From the NCBI GenBank assembly GCA_900313155.1, contig OMQE01000171.1, forward strand, positions 1-15,871: a stretch of 15,871 nucleotides of DNA, given 5' to 3'. The stretch's first letter is position 1. Each line of letters begins with the position of its first letter. Origin of the DNA: an uncultured Rhodospirillaceae bacterium (lineage in GTDB: Bacteria; Pseudomonadota; Alphaproteobacteria; RF32; CAG-239). Positions 1 to 7,414 of the stretch are shown piece after piece. The notes below the pieces were generated by a model. That model searched no databases. It saw only the letters and a program-made list of their open reading frames with translations, and was not told the DNA's origin. The position numbers were made by a program, and so were the translations under genes.

Positions 1-241
1 AACATATAAATTCATGGACAGGTATTGTTAAGAAAATAAAATTTATCGGACAGATGCTGCAAATCTTGGTTTTAATAGTTTTATACTAAATTGTTCTGGT
101 GTATCATTAGCATTGCCGATAAATGGATGTATATTTGCGATTAAGATTTTAATTTTAATTTTAATTTACAAGTGACTTACATATAACAAAATATTTTTTC
201 CTCAATAATATTGTGTATTTTAAAAAATTATAACTTTTTAC
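1..241. other. AT-rich spacer without a recognisable gene
   Basis: No convincing gene is visible. One plus-strand frame is open from the window edge to a TAA at 89-91 (29 codons); it could be the tail of a gene lying outside the window but resembles nothing I know. Positions 147-167 hold a short tandem repeat of the hexamer TTTTAA (three and a half copies). The rest is AT-rich and leads into the promoter of the next gene. Confidence 0.5.
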
Positions 242-269
242 TTGCATTTATATAATCTTATGATATACT
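242..269 (+). promoter_or_regulatory. Sigma70-like promoter of the first RHH gene
   Basis: TTGCAT (242-247) and TATACT (264-269) are separated by 16 nt. The start site would fall near 276, giving a leader of about 27 nt before the ATG at 303. The match is by eye only. Confidence 0.5.
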
Positions 270-302
270 TATTCAAAATTATACAACTTTATGAGGAAAA
301 GA

Positions 303-596
303 ATGACAATGTTAAGAAATAAAGTGATTACCTTATATAACCGTAAAACCAGCATGCGCTTAGCCAATGCCGAATGGCAAATTATTGACCACATTTGCTA
401 TGCTGAAAAAATGAAGCGCAAAAATTTGTTTGAATTGATAGACCAAAACCGCAATCCGGAGCTGGGACTAACCGCGTCGGTGCGCCTTTTTGCTTTACAA
501 TATCTCGATTCATTGGCACAAAAAAATACGCTTGGTTATGCAATTGCCGCCAACCACATCAATTTACAAAATTCGCTTTATGCCCTCAAGCATTAG
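303..596 (+). CDS. Small ribbon-helix-helix protein (RHH_4-like)
   Basis: A 97-residue protein resembling the ribbon-helix-helix family widespread in alphaproteobacteria. The pattern is a short N-terminal strand (NRKTSMRLANAEW), a helix containing the hydrophobic run IIDHI, the LFELIDQNR segment, and a C-terminal LTASVRLFALQYL helix. This family is assumed to bind DNA as a dimer through the strand; the target is unknown. I chose the ATG at 303 rather than the one at 291 because the upstream ATG lies inside GAGGAAAAG, which works well as a ribosome-binding site about six bases before 303. The gene ends four bases from the 3' end of the opposite-strand protease-like gene. The second family member at 7193-7414 has the same pattern. 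About 20 C-terminal residues after the fold are unexplained. Confidence 0.7.
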   Translation: MTMLRNKVITLYNRKTSMRLANAEWQIIDHICYAEKMKRKNLFELIDQNRNPELGLTASVRLFALQYLDSLAQKNTLGYAIAANHINLQNSLYALKH

Positions 597-599
597 GTT

Positions 600-1274
600 C
601 TATGCAATCAGGCTCTGCAACCACTGCCATTGTTCAAAATTAAGGCGTTTGAGTAATTTATAATATATGCTCACACCGTGCCATTGTTGGCTATTAAACG
701 CAAACAGTGTGCCGGTAACCAACAAATTAAGCCCAAGGATGATAATGCCGGAAAACACATATCCTTCTTGAATAATGTCGGTCTGCTCGCGATGCACTTG
801 GGAAAGAACAGTTTCCCAATAATAGGCAATAAAATAGCCAAACACAGCATAAACCAACCAATATTTATCGGTTGTTTCCAAAAGCCACGGCATAATCAGC
901 ATATAGATACTTGCGAACAACGGGAAAAAATACGGCGCCAGTGTTATCAGCCAATTGCCATGTCCGGCAAAAGCCATTGAACCGCCGCTTCCATCGGGAT
1001 TAAGCCGTACACGCTTCACAAAATGCAAGGTTAAAAATGCAAATAGCGTATGGGTTAATTCGTGAGCAATGGTTTGGATTTGCGAGCGCAATTCCCGACC
1101 GGCCGTAATTGCTATAAACCAAAAGAAAACAATGCCCGCCGCCATATAGTAAAAATGCCGATTAAAGAAGTTAAAATATTGGTACGATTTAACCAGCGCC
1201 GGCAAGCTGAAAAGCAACATCAATGCCACCGGCCAACGACATAAATTTATCATAAAATCAATAACTTTGTTCAT
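600..1274 (-). CDS. Membrane zinc metalloprotease candidate (M50-like, HELTH)
   Basis: A 224-residue polytopic membrane protein with the zinc-protease signature HELTH at residues 71-75. It sits next to a hydrophobic stretch, as in intramembrane or membrane-associated M50-type peptidases. A later segment, GGSMAFAGHGNWLITLAPYF (about 98-117), resembles the region after HExxH in M50 relatives, and the Asp in QTDII (about residue 166) is a plausible third metal ligand. Roughly five membrane segments are apparent. The ATG at 1274 is preceded by GGAG at good spacing. It is transcribed divergently from the gene at 1349, with 74 nt shared between them. The protease assignment rests on the HELTH motif and topology. 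No substrate is suggested, and no PDZ domain is present, so it is not a standard RseP/RIP protease. Confidence 0.6.
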   Translation of the reverse strand: MNKVIDFMINLCRWPVALMLLFSLPALVKSYQYFNFFNRHFYYMAAGIVFFWFIAITAGRELRSQIQTIAHELTHTLFAFLTLHFVKRVRLNPDGSGGSMAFAGHGNWLITLAPYFFPLFASIYMLIMPWLLETTDKYWLVYAVFGYFIAYYWETVLSQVHREQTDIIQEGYVFSGIIILGLNLLVTGTLFAFNSQQWHGVSIYYKLLKRLNFEQWQWLQSLIA

Positions 1275-1348
1275 CTTTTTCTCCGTTATATAAATATTAA
1301 CTTCAATATCCTAAAATTTTGCTAAAGACTTTGAACAAGGAGAAAAAA

Positions 1349-1642
1349 ATGGATAATCGGAATATGTTTCAATTTGTGCCGACAGAAGATGATGAGCTTG
1401 TCTTATTTATATACGCGCGCGAGGGAATGCAAGACCGACCGGTGCTTCGTCTAATTCCGCAAGAGCACAGAATTGAATTTTATCGCAATGAAAAAGACGC
1501 ATTTAACCTCAATGAAATAGATGAAACAACAATGGCAAAACTTGAACATAAAAAAAACATACTCGTGTGTGAGGTTTTACCCGCTGAAAACACAGGAGAG
1601 GTGGAAATATCAAACTCGTATCTAATTGATATTTCGATATAA
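1349..1642 (+). CDS. Small acidic protein of unknown function
   Basis: A 97-residue soluble protein that I do not recognise. It is rich in Asp and Glu, has no signal peptide or membrane segment, and its alternating hydrophobic pattern (LVLFIYA, VLRLIP, NILVCEVLP, SYLIDIS) suggests a mostly beta fold. The ATG at 1349 is preceded by AAGGAG with about seven bases of spacing. The earlier in-frame TTG at 1319 has no such site and is rejected. It is divergent from the HELTH-protein gene. The coding frame is clean, with ordinary codon use, so it is probably real. Confidence 0.65.
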   Translation: MDNRNMFQFVPTEDDELVLFIYAREGMQDRPVLRLIPQEHRIEFYRNEKDAFNLNEIDETTMAKLEHKKNILVCEVLPAENTGEVEISNSYLIDISI

Positions 1643-1657
1643 TTCAAAAAATATTAA

Positions 1658-1679
1658 ATATACATACCTGAATGTATAT
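1658..1679. repeat. AT-rich inverted repeat after the acidic-protein gene
   Basis: ATATACAT (1658-1665) and ATGTATAT (1672-1679) are perfect inverted copies around a 6-nt loop. A T-rich stretch follows, so it might be a weak terminator, but the stem contains only one G-C-type pair per arm. It could also be an operator just upstream of the promoter at 1688. Confidence 0.3.
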
Positions 1680-1687
1680 ATATTTTC

Positions 1688-1716
1688 TTGCAATTTTTTT
1701 ATTTTCGCACTATCTT
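1688..1716 (+). promoter_or_regulatory. Sigma70-like promoter of the His-rich protein gene
   Basis: TTGCAA (1688-1693) and TATCTT (1711-1716) are spaced by exactly 17 nt. The predicted start near 1723 leaves a leader of about 28 nt containing AAGGAG before the ATG at 1751. A minus-strand pair before lepA (TTGCAT, 17 nt, TATCTT) is nearly identical. Confidence 0.5.
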
Positions 1717-1750
1717 AAATTCAGAAACGAACTTTTAAGGAGAATAAAAA

Positions 1751-2122
1751 ATGAAGAAATTTTTGACCATGGTAACCGTTTTTTTAACAATGGCATCGGT
1801 AGCCAACGCCGAAACAATTATGATTATGGATTCTAATGGCAATATGACACAACAAATTTACGCTTATCCGGCGTCATCACAAGTTATTGTTCAGCCGCAA
1901 CCGGTTGTTGTTCAGCCGCAACAAGTTGTAACGGTTCAGCCGTACCAACCGCAGCAACAAGTTGTGGTTGTTCGACAAACACCGCGCCCGCGTAACTACT
2001 ATTATGATTCTGCGGCAACTTCATTTTTTGCTGGCCTGACCGGTGCAGTGATTGGCGGTGCAATTTTCCGCGGGCACCATCATCACCATCATCATGGCGG
2101 ACATCATCACCATCGCAGATAG
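1751..2122 (+). CDS. Secreted protein with poly-histidine tail
   Basis: A 123-residue exported protein. Residues 1-20 are a typical Sec signal peptide with an ANA-E cleavage site. A Gln/Pro/Val-rich segment with repeated VQPQ-type units follows (about 45-80). Next comes a glycine-zipper-like hydrophobic stretch (FFAGLTGAVIGGAIF, about 93-107) that could insert in or pack against a membrane. The C-terminus has seven consecutive His, Gly-Gly, four His and Arg-Arg. The tail is encoded by mixed CAT and CAC codons, so it is not a simple DNA slippage tract. Such tails bind Ni, Zn or Cu, so a periplasmic metal buffer is a reasonable inference, not a demonstrated role. It has its own promoter and terminator, so it is probably monocistronic. 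I do not recognise a named family. Confidence 0.7.
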   Translation: MKKFLTMVTVFLTMASVANAETIMIMDSNGNMTQQIYAYPASSQVIVQPQPVVVQPQQVVTVQPYQPQQQVVVVRQTPRPRNYYYDSAATSFFAGLTGAVIGGAIFRGHHHHHHHGGHHHHRR

Positions 2123-2156
2123 AGCGTTAAATGTAACAAACTAATGCACTCTTTGA

Positions 2157-2188
2157 GCCGGCGTTAATCCTTTGTCGCCGGTTTTTTT
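2157..2188 (+). terminator. Rho-independent terminator
   Basis: CCGGCG (2158-2163) pairs with CGCCGG (2176-2181) across a 12-nt loop, followed by seven T. The outer G-T and A-T pairs extend the stem. It ends the His-rich protein gene. Confidence 0.85.
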
Positions 2189-2216
2189 ATTAAGTCAGCA
2201 CCAGAAAAATTTTCTC

Positions 2217-2240
2217 AAAAAGGGAGGAGTTTATTACTCC
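2217..2240 (-). terminator. Weak terminator-like hairpin after the membrane protein gene
   Basis: On the minus strand GGAGT, a 5-nt loop and ACTCC (2240-2226) are followed after TCCC by five T (2221-2217). It lies just past the stop of the gene at 2246-2926. The stem is only five pairs, so the call is tentative. Confidence 0.4.
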
Positions 2241-2245
2241 GGATA

Positions 2246-2926
2246 TTACTTAACCTTATCTTTAGACGAAAGCAAAATATGGTATTGTAGCATTATTACC
2301 ATAACCAGATATGGCAAAAACATTTCCAAGCTTTCTTCCATTAGTGAGAAAAACTCGATTTGCTCACGCGGCAGAGATTGATCACCGTGGGCACTGCGCC
2401 AATTAGACGGATAACGGTCCGCCAATTTGGCACAAACCAATACAACACAAAATACGGCTGTTGACCACGTAACGGGATTAAGCTTGAAAAAAGATGTGAT
2501 AAGGTGCTTTGTGTATTTTATTGCAAGATACCCCACAGCCCCGAAAATCAAAAGCAAGATGAGTCCGAAAACTATTTTTTCGCTAATCGGATTATCCGGA
2601 TTTAAGAAAAATCGGCTTTTAAAAGGTGTGGTATCTGTTTTAGACAGGTGGTGCTGAATACCTCCTTCGCGCAGAAATGCGGCAATACCTAAAAACAAAT
2701 ATATCCCCCAACTGGTTGTTTTTTCGCTATAATCTTTTGCTAAAATGAGCATAAACGCAATCATTAAAACATAGCCCACATTGGTGATTACATCAATTAT
2801 TTCACCATCTTCGGTAATACTAAATTTTTGTTCCGGATAAAAAACCAATATCACTGTTACCATTGTTGCCCACAAAACAGTGAAAACAATTGGCGTAAAA
2901 AATGCAGAAGTAAATATTTTTTTCAT
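2246..2926 (-). CDS. Polytopic membrane protein of unknown function
   Basis: A 226-residue protein with about six membrane segments (roughly 8-30, 44-63, 71-86, 118-137, 150-167 and 200-220). Polar, charged patches lie at membrane edges: EDGEIID before segment two, REGGIQHH after segment three, and MEESLEM at the start of segment six. Conserved acidic and basic residues in those positions recall a loosely defined group of small bacterial membrane proteins without assigned function, but I cannot name the family. The ATG at 2926 is preceded by GAGGA eight bases away. The longer frame beginning at a TTG at 2986 is rejected because that TTG is the first triplet of the -35 box. The gene stands alone, divergent from metG. 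Confidence 0.65.
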   Translation of the reverse strand: MKKIFTSAFFTPIVFTVLWATMVTVILVFYPEQKFSITEDGEIIDVITNVGYVLMIAFMLILAKDYSEKTTSWGIYLFLGIAAFLREGGIQHHLSKTDTTPFKSRFFLNPDNPISEKIVFGLILLLIFGAVGYLAIKYTKHLITSFFKLNPVTWSTAVFCVVLVCAKLADRYPSNWRSAHGDQSLPREQIEFFSLMEESLEMFLPYLVMVIMLQYHILLSSKDKVK

Positions 2927-2957
2927 AATCAAAGTCCTCAGTTCCGATAATATAAAA

Positions 2958-2986
2958 TTTATAGTGTTATTTTTTTGCAGAGTCAA
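2958..2986 (-). promoter_or_regulatory. Strong sigma70-like promoter of the membrane protein gene
   Basis: Read on the minus strand, TTGACT (2986-2981) and TATAAA (2963-2958) are separated by 17 nt, one of the best matches in the window. The predicted start near 2951 gives a 25-nt leader to the ATG at 2926. This fixes the gene's translation start. Confidence 0.65.
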
Positions 2987-3056
2987 ACATTATGTTAGCG
3001 GCACATATATTTTTTAGTCATTTTCAAATTGCTCGTATAACAGCTATTTTTTTTGC

Positions 3057-3084
3057 TTGCGATTTTACGAAAATAGAGTAAAAT
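3057..3084 (+). promoter_or_regulatory. Likely promoter of the metG operon
   Basis: TTGCGA (3057-3062) and TAAAAT (3079-3084) are 16 nt apart. The leader would be about 42 nt and contains AAGGAG (3116-3121) and a closer AAAGGA before the ATG at 3133. Confidence 0.45.
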
Positions 3085-3132
3085 CTGCTTCAGACTGGGT
3101 TTATTTATATTAAAAAAGGAGCTGAAAGGAAA

Positions 3133-4830
3133 ATGTCTAAAATTTTAATTACCTCTGCATTGCCATATATTAACGGCGTTCCGCACTTGGGACACATGGT
3201 CGGTTGCTTATTGCCGTCGGACATATATGCCCGCTATATGCGCATGATGGGTAACGAAGTTTTATACATTTGCGGAACTGATGAACACGGTACTGCCTCG
3301 GAGGTAGGTGCTTTGAAAGAAGGGTTGCCGGTGGAACAATATTGCAATAAATATCACGAACGACACGCTCAAACATATAAGGATTTTAATTTGTCGTTTG
3401 ATTATTTCGGTCGAACCTCAAGCGAACAGAATAAGGAAATTGTGTATCATATTTTTGAACAGCTTGATAAAAACGGTTTTATTACCGAAAAGACCATGAA
3501 ACAAATATATTCGGTCGACGATAAAATGTTTTTGGCAGACCGTTTTATTACCGGAACCTGTCCGCATTGCGGTTACGAAAAAGCCCGCGGGGACCAATGC
3601 GAAAATTGCACAAAAGTTCTGGAACCGACAGATTTGATAAACGCGCGTAGCACCATTTCCGGCAGCACAAATTTGGAAGTGCGCGAAACAAAGCATTTGT
3701 TTTTGAATTTGCCGAAAATAGAAGAAAAACTGACCGAATGGCTGAAAACAAAAGAAGCTTTTTGGCCGGATGTCGCCTTTTCCATTGCTAAAAAATGGCT
3801 CAAAGAGGGCTTGCAACCGCGCTGTATTACCCGCGATTTGAAGTGGGGTTTTCCGGTCAACAAAGCCGGATACGAAGATAAGGTTTTTTATGTGTGGTTT
3901 GATGCCCCAATCGGCTATATCGGTATTACCAAACAATGGTCTGACGAAAAACCGGAAGAGCGCAACTGGAAAGACTGGTGGCTTGATGCCAAAGGTGTGC
4001 GCTATGTGGAATTTATGGGTAAAGACAATGTGCCTTACCATTCCATCACTTTTCCGGCGACCATGCTCGGCACCGGCGAAAATTGGACTAAGGTTGACTT
4101 TCTGAAAGGCTTCAGTTATTTAACTTTTGAAGGCGGAAAATTTTCTAAATCGGAACATCGCGGCGTGTTTGCCGAAGATGCGGTTAAAGAATTTCCGGCC
4201 GATTATTGGCGCTATTGGTTGATGGCTAATGCACCGGAAGCCTCGGATTCGTCATTCACCATTGAAGGTTTTGTGAACACCATCAATAAAGATTCGAACG
4301 GCGTTTTGGGTAATTTTGCACAACGTGTGATGAAAATGACCGCCTCAAAACTGGGCAGTTTTGTGCCGCAAGGCGGTAGTTTGCAAGCCGAAGACAACGA
4401 GTTGATTGCAACTTTACAACAGCGCGTGAATGACTACTTTAAGTATATGGACGCATTAGAATTTCGCAAGGCGGTGGCAGAGTTGCGCGCCATTTGGGTT
4501 GAAGGCAATAACTATATTACCAAAACCGAACCTTGGACAGTGATTAAAGAAGATGAAACGCGGGCAGCAACAATTTTGCGTTTGTGTCTGAATTTAGTGC
4601 GTGTTTATGCTATTTTAAGCGCACCGCTGATGCCGCAAACCGCCGAAAAAATTATGGCTAAATTCGGTTTAAGCACAAACGATATGTCGACACTTAAAAA
4701 TTTTGATGTGGCAAAAGAAATGTCGGCTCTGCCGGCAGGGCATTCGTTTGAAGCCGGCGAAGCGCTGTTTGAACGCATTACACCGGAAAAAATGAGCGAA
4801 CTGCAACAAAAATACGGAGGCAATAAATGA
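3133..4830 (+). CDS. metG: Methionine--tRNA ligase
   Basis: A class I aminoacyl-tRNA synthetase that charges tRNA-Met in the cytoplasm. The HIGH motif is HLGH at residues 18-21, the KMSKS motif is KFSKS at 336-340, and a four-cysteine zinc knuckle (C143, C146, C156, C159) sits in the connective domain. At 565 residues it is the catalytic plus anticodon-binding core and lacks the C-terminal tRNA-binding (EMAP/OB) domain of E. coli MetG. The WFDAPIGYIG segment is the conserved active-site region. The zinc-knuckle type is the one found in E. coli and archaea, whereas many alphaproteobacteria carry a shorter form near 515 residues; that comparison is from memory. The gene heads an operon, and its TGA overlaps the next ATG as ATGA, implying translational coupling. 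Confidence 0.97.
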   Translation: MSKILITSALPYINGVPHLGHMVGCLLPSDIYARYMRMMGNEVLYICGTDEHGTASEVGALKEGLPVEQYCNKYHERHAQTYKDFNLSFDYFGRTSSEQNKEIVYHIFEQLDKNGFITEKTMKQIYSVDDKMFLADRFITGTCPHCGYEKARGDQCENCTKVLEPTDLINARSTISGSTNLEVRETKHLFLNLPKIEEKLTEWLKTKEAFWPDVAFSIAKKWLKEGLQPRCITRDLKWGFPVNKAGYEDKVFYVWFDAPIGYIGITKQWSDEKPEERNWKDWWLDAKGVRYVEFMGKDNVPYHSITFPATMLGTGENWTKVDFLKGFSYLTFEGGKFSKSEHRGVFAEDAVKEFPADYWRYWLMANAPEASDSSFTIEGFVNTINKDSNGVLGNFAQRVMKMTASKLGSFVPQGGSLQAEDNELIATLQQRVNDYFKYMDALEFRKAVAELRAIWVEGNNYITKTEPWTVIKEDETRAATILRLCLNLVRVYAILSAPLMPQTAEKIMAKFGLSTNDMSTLKNFDVAKEMSALPAGHSFEAGEALFERITPEKMSELQQKYGGNK

Positions 4831-5753
4831 GTGGTTGGGCTGATTTACGTATAAGCGGATTTTTAGGTTTTGTTCATCGTTTAGTGATGTTTATCACATG
4901 GCCTTTTCGGCACTGGAAATATTTGCTTGCCTTTGTGCTGATTGTGTTTTTGGCACTGGTTGCTTATGCTTTTTACCATGGCGTTAAATGGGGCGACATG
5001 TATGACTGGTATAAATATAAATTGAGCCGAACATATAATGACAGCGTTAAAGAAACAGTGAAGGCAACACAGCAAAATATCGGGCAATCGGTGGCAGCCA
5101 TAAAAGAAAGGGCACATGAAATTGCTCCGGAAATTATTGCCGCGCAAGAAGCCAAAGAAAAAAATGAGCCAATTCGCTTTACGGCGTGGAATGTGGCAAA
5201 ATTCAACAAAGCAAAATATCAGCAATCGGCGCAAAAAGCTCCGAAAATTAAACTCAAGGCGCCAACTTTCACACCGCAGACCACAGATAACACCACACCG
5301 CCGCAAGTGGTTATGGCACAACCAAAGCCGGCACCGATGATTGTTGAACAGCCGAAACAAACAGTTGAAACAGTAGAGCCTTTGGCGCCGCAAGAGCCTT
5401 ATTATAAGGGCGAACTGGACGACTATTATACCATTCGCCGTGATTTGGATTTAACCTATTTGGCAAATTCGGAAAAACTCTATGGCAAAGCAGATGTTTT
5501 AGGCGCAAACAGTTTGTATATGGAAAACACCTATCTCTATCTTTATGGAATTTATACCAATCCGTATAACTACGATGCCGAGGCGGCACAACTGTTTTTG
5601 GAAAAACGTTTCGGCGACAAGCCGGCTCACTGCGATATTGTGGCATATACTTCGCAAACGCAAATGGCAACAGCCTTGTGTTTTGTCGACGGCGAGCTGA
5701 TTAACAAAGCGTTGGTTGAAGCCGGACTGGCTGAAAATGTGGCGCTGAAATAG
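4827..5753 (+). CDS. Membrane-anchored protein with degenerate SNase-like domain
   Basis: A 308-residue protein coupled to metG by an ATGA overlap. One membrane segment lies at about residues 30-52, followed by a helical region (about 65-125) and a Pro/Lys/Gln-rich linker (about 138-190). The C-terminal 100 residues match the layout of staphylococcal-nuclease (SNase) domains: an ADVLGANSLYM strand, YLYLYGIYTNP where active enzymes read like RLxGIDxPE, an alanine-rich helix (DAEAAQLFLEKRF), ATALCFVDG, and LINKALVEAGLAE. The last is the typical closing helix. The catalytic Asp, Arg and Glu positions are replaced (Tyr, Thr, Asn), so nuclease activity is unlikely. The fold call is from pattern matching by eye. 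A binding or scaffolding role outside the cytoplasmic membrane is inferred. Confidence 0.6.
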   Translation: MSGWADLRISGFLGFVHRLVMFITWPFRHWKYLLAFVLIVFLALVAYAFYHGVKWGDMYDWYKYKLSRTYNDSVKETVKATQQNIGQSVAAIKERAHEIAPEIIAAQEAKEKNEPIRFTAWNVAKFNKAKYQQSAQKAPKIKLKAPTFTPQTTDNTTPPQVVMAQPKPAPMIVEQPKQTVETVEPLAPQEPYYKGELDDYYTIRRDLDLTYLANSEKLYGKADVLGANSLYMENTYLYLYGIYTNPYNYDAEAAQLFLEKRFGDKPAHCDIVAYTSQTQMATALCFVDGELINKALVEAGLAENVALK

Positions 5754-5773
5754 CCGGCGGAGCAAGCTGAAAA

Positions 5774-7210
5774 ATGTGGCAACCGGTTTTAACCATCAGC
5801 GGATATATTTTGGGTATATTGGGGTTGATTATGCTCATTCCGGCCGGTTTTGAAATTTGGCAAAGCGGCACAACATGGTCACCGTTTTTGGCGGCGGCAG
5901 CTGCGTCGATGTTTTTCGGCTTTTCGCTTTTTTTATCCAACAATACGAAGTTTGAAAAAATCAATATTAAGCAGGCATATTTGGTCACAACCATCAGCTG
6001 GCTTTTGGTGTGCGTGTTTGCCGCGGTGCCGTTTTATTTATACGGCGTGGTGCAAAATCCGTCAGACGCGTGGTTTGAGGCAATGTCCGGCTTAACCGGA
6101 ACCGGTGCAACAATTATATCCAACGTTGAAGCTCTGCCGAAACCGATTTTGTTGTGGCGTTCGCTTTTGAACGGTATCGGTGGCTTAGGGGTGGTGATTT
6201 TTGCTGTGGCGTTGTTGCCGATTTTGGGTATTGGCGGTATGCAGATGTTCCAACGCGAAAATTCTGATTCTAATGATAAATTTATGCCTAAATTCAGCTA
6301 TATTGCCAAGCGTATTGTGGCGGTTTATTTAACTCTGATAGGAATTTGCGGTGCGGCCTATATTTTGTGCGGTATGGGTTGGTTCGATGCCGTTAATCAT
6401 GCCATTTCCGTTATCGGTACCGGCGGTTTTTCAACTAAAAATGCCTCAATCGGAGCATTTCACAGCCTGCCGATAGAGCTGTTGACAATGTTGTTTATGC
6501 TTGCCGGCGCCGTGCCGATGACAGCTTATATTTTGCTTTTACGCGGTTCTCCGGCAGACCGTAACAAGCAAATTATTACTCTGTTACGTATTGTTTTTTA
6601 TGTTGGTTTGAGCTTAACGTTGTATTTATATTTTGCCGATAATAAAGCCTTTTTTGAAGCCTTAAGACATAGTTATTTCACCGTCATTTCCATTGTGACG
6701 ACCACCGGTTTAGCTTCGACGGATTATATTGCGTGGGGCGGTTGGGTGACCACTCTGATTTTGATGCTGTCGCTGTGTGGCGGGTGCACCGGCTCAACCG
6801 GCGGCTCTATCAAAATTTTTCGTTGGCAGGTGGTGTTTGCGTTTTTACGCAAATCGCTGCTTTCTGCCGTTGAGCCAAACCGTGTTATTCCCATTAAAAT
6901 AGGCACAACAAATTTGTCGGAAAAAGTTTCAATTTCGGTGTTTGTGTATTTATTGTCATTCCTTATCAGTTTGATTGTTTTAACTCTTATCGTCAGCTTG
7001 GATGGTGCCGATTTTACAACCGCATTTGCCGCCGTGATGGCCTGTATTACCAATGTGGGTATGGGGGCAGTGGAAAGCATCGGTCCGAACGGAAACTATG
7101 CCTTTTTCGCACCAAGCACAAAATGTATATTAACATTTGCCATGTTTTTAGGACGCTTGGAAGTCATTACCGTGTTGGTGATTTTTTCAAAATCATTTTG
7201 GCGCCGCTGA
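5774..7210 (+). CDS. trkH: Trk-type potassium uptake protein TrkH
   Basis: A 478-residue integral membrane potassium channel/transporter subunit, normal length for the family. Four pore-loop motifs carry the filter glycines: SGLTGTGAT (105-113), VIGTGGFST, TTTGLASTDY and CITNVGMG. The segment GGCTGSTGGSIK before the last pore repeat is the family's conserved loop. TrkH works in the inner membrane with the cytoplasmic NAD-binding regulator TrkA, which is not in this window. The gene lies 20 bases after the SNase-like gene in the same direction and has CGGAG about eight bases before its ATG, so it is probably part of the metG transcript. Its last 18 bases overlap the 3' end of the minus-strand RHH gene. 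Confidence 0.95.
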   Translation: MWQPVLTISGYILGILGLIMLIPAGFEIWQSGTTWSPFLAAAAASMFFGFSLFLSNNTKFEKINIKQAYLVTTISWLLVCVFAAVPFYLYGVVQNPSDAWFEAMSGLTGTGATIISNVEALPKPILLWRSLLNGIGGLGVVIFAVALLPILGIGGMQMFQRENSDSNDKFMPKFSYIAKRIVAVYLTLIGICGAAYILCGMGWFDAVNHAISVIGTGGFSTKNASIGAFHSLPIELLTMLFMLAGAVPMTAYILLLRGSPADRNKQIITLLRIVFYVGLSLTLYLYFADNKAFFEALRHSYFTVISIVTTTGLASTDYIAWGGWVTTLILMLSLCGGCTGSTGGSIKIFRWQVVFAFLRKSLLSAVEPNRVIPIKIGTTNLSEKVSISVFVYLLSFLISLIVLTLIVSLDGADFTTAFAAVMACITNVGMGAVESIGPNGNYAFFAPSTKCILTFAMFLGRLEVITVLVIFSKSFWRR

Positions 7211-7414
7211 TAAATTTTGATACCAGTGCAAAATATATAAACGAATGGCACTGGATAAGTTTTCGGTTTGGCGTGCGGTGTCAATTTGCGTAATGAGCTG
7301 ATTAAGGCTGATATTTTGTTGCTCGGCAATATGTTGCAAAGCCTCAAAAAATTCTTCTTCCAAGCTGATGCTGGTGGCGTGACGTCCGGCAATAAGAACA
7401 GAAATTTTTTTCAT
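7193..7414 (-). CDS. Small ribbon-helix-helix protein (RHH_4-like)
   Basis: A 73-residue protein with a clear alphaproteobacterial RHH pattern: ISVLIAGRHATSISLEEEF (strand and helix start), FFEALQHIAEQQNISLNQLI, the ID-R spacer, and NLSSAIRLYILHWYQ. Members are presumed DNA-binding dimers, and some are annotated simply as ribbon-helix-helix domain proteins. Its ATG overlaps the sspB stop as ATGA, so it is almost certainly co-translated with sspB. The 3' end overlaps trkH by 18 bases on the opposite strand, with no terminator between. It is shorter than its relative at 303-596 but shares the same key positions. What it regulates is not evident; autoregulation of the sspB operon would be a natural guess. 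Confidence 0.8.
   Translation of the reverse strand: MKKISVLIAGRHATSISLEEEFFEALQHIAEQQNISLNQLITQIDTARQTENLSSAIRLYILHWYQNLSAAPK

Noticed and set aside
147..167. TTTTAA tandem repeat as a CRISPR or regulatory array
   Set aside because: It is only a three-and-a-half-copy hexamer in AT-rich DNA, without spacers.
1319..1642. TTG start for the acidic protein
   Set aside because: The ATG at 1349 follows AAGGAG directly; the extra ten codons include the ribosome site itself.
2246..2986. Longer start (TTG at 2986) for the six-helix membrane protein
   Set aside because: The TTG is part of the -35 box TTGACT of a 17-nt-spaced promoter; the ATG at 2926 has GAGGA at the right distance.
3418..4041. Long minus-strand frame inside metG (207 codons)
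   Set aside because: It lies opposite a fully recognisable metG, has no ribosome site or family resemblance, and is a shadow of the real gene.
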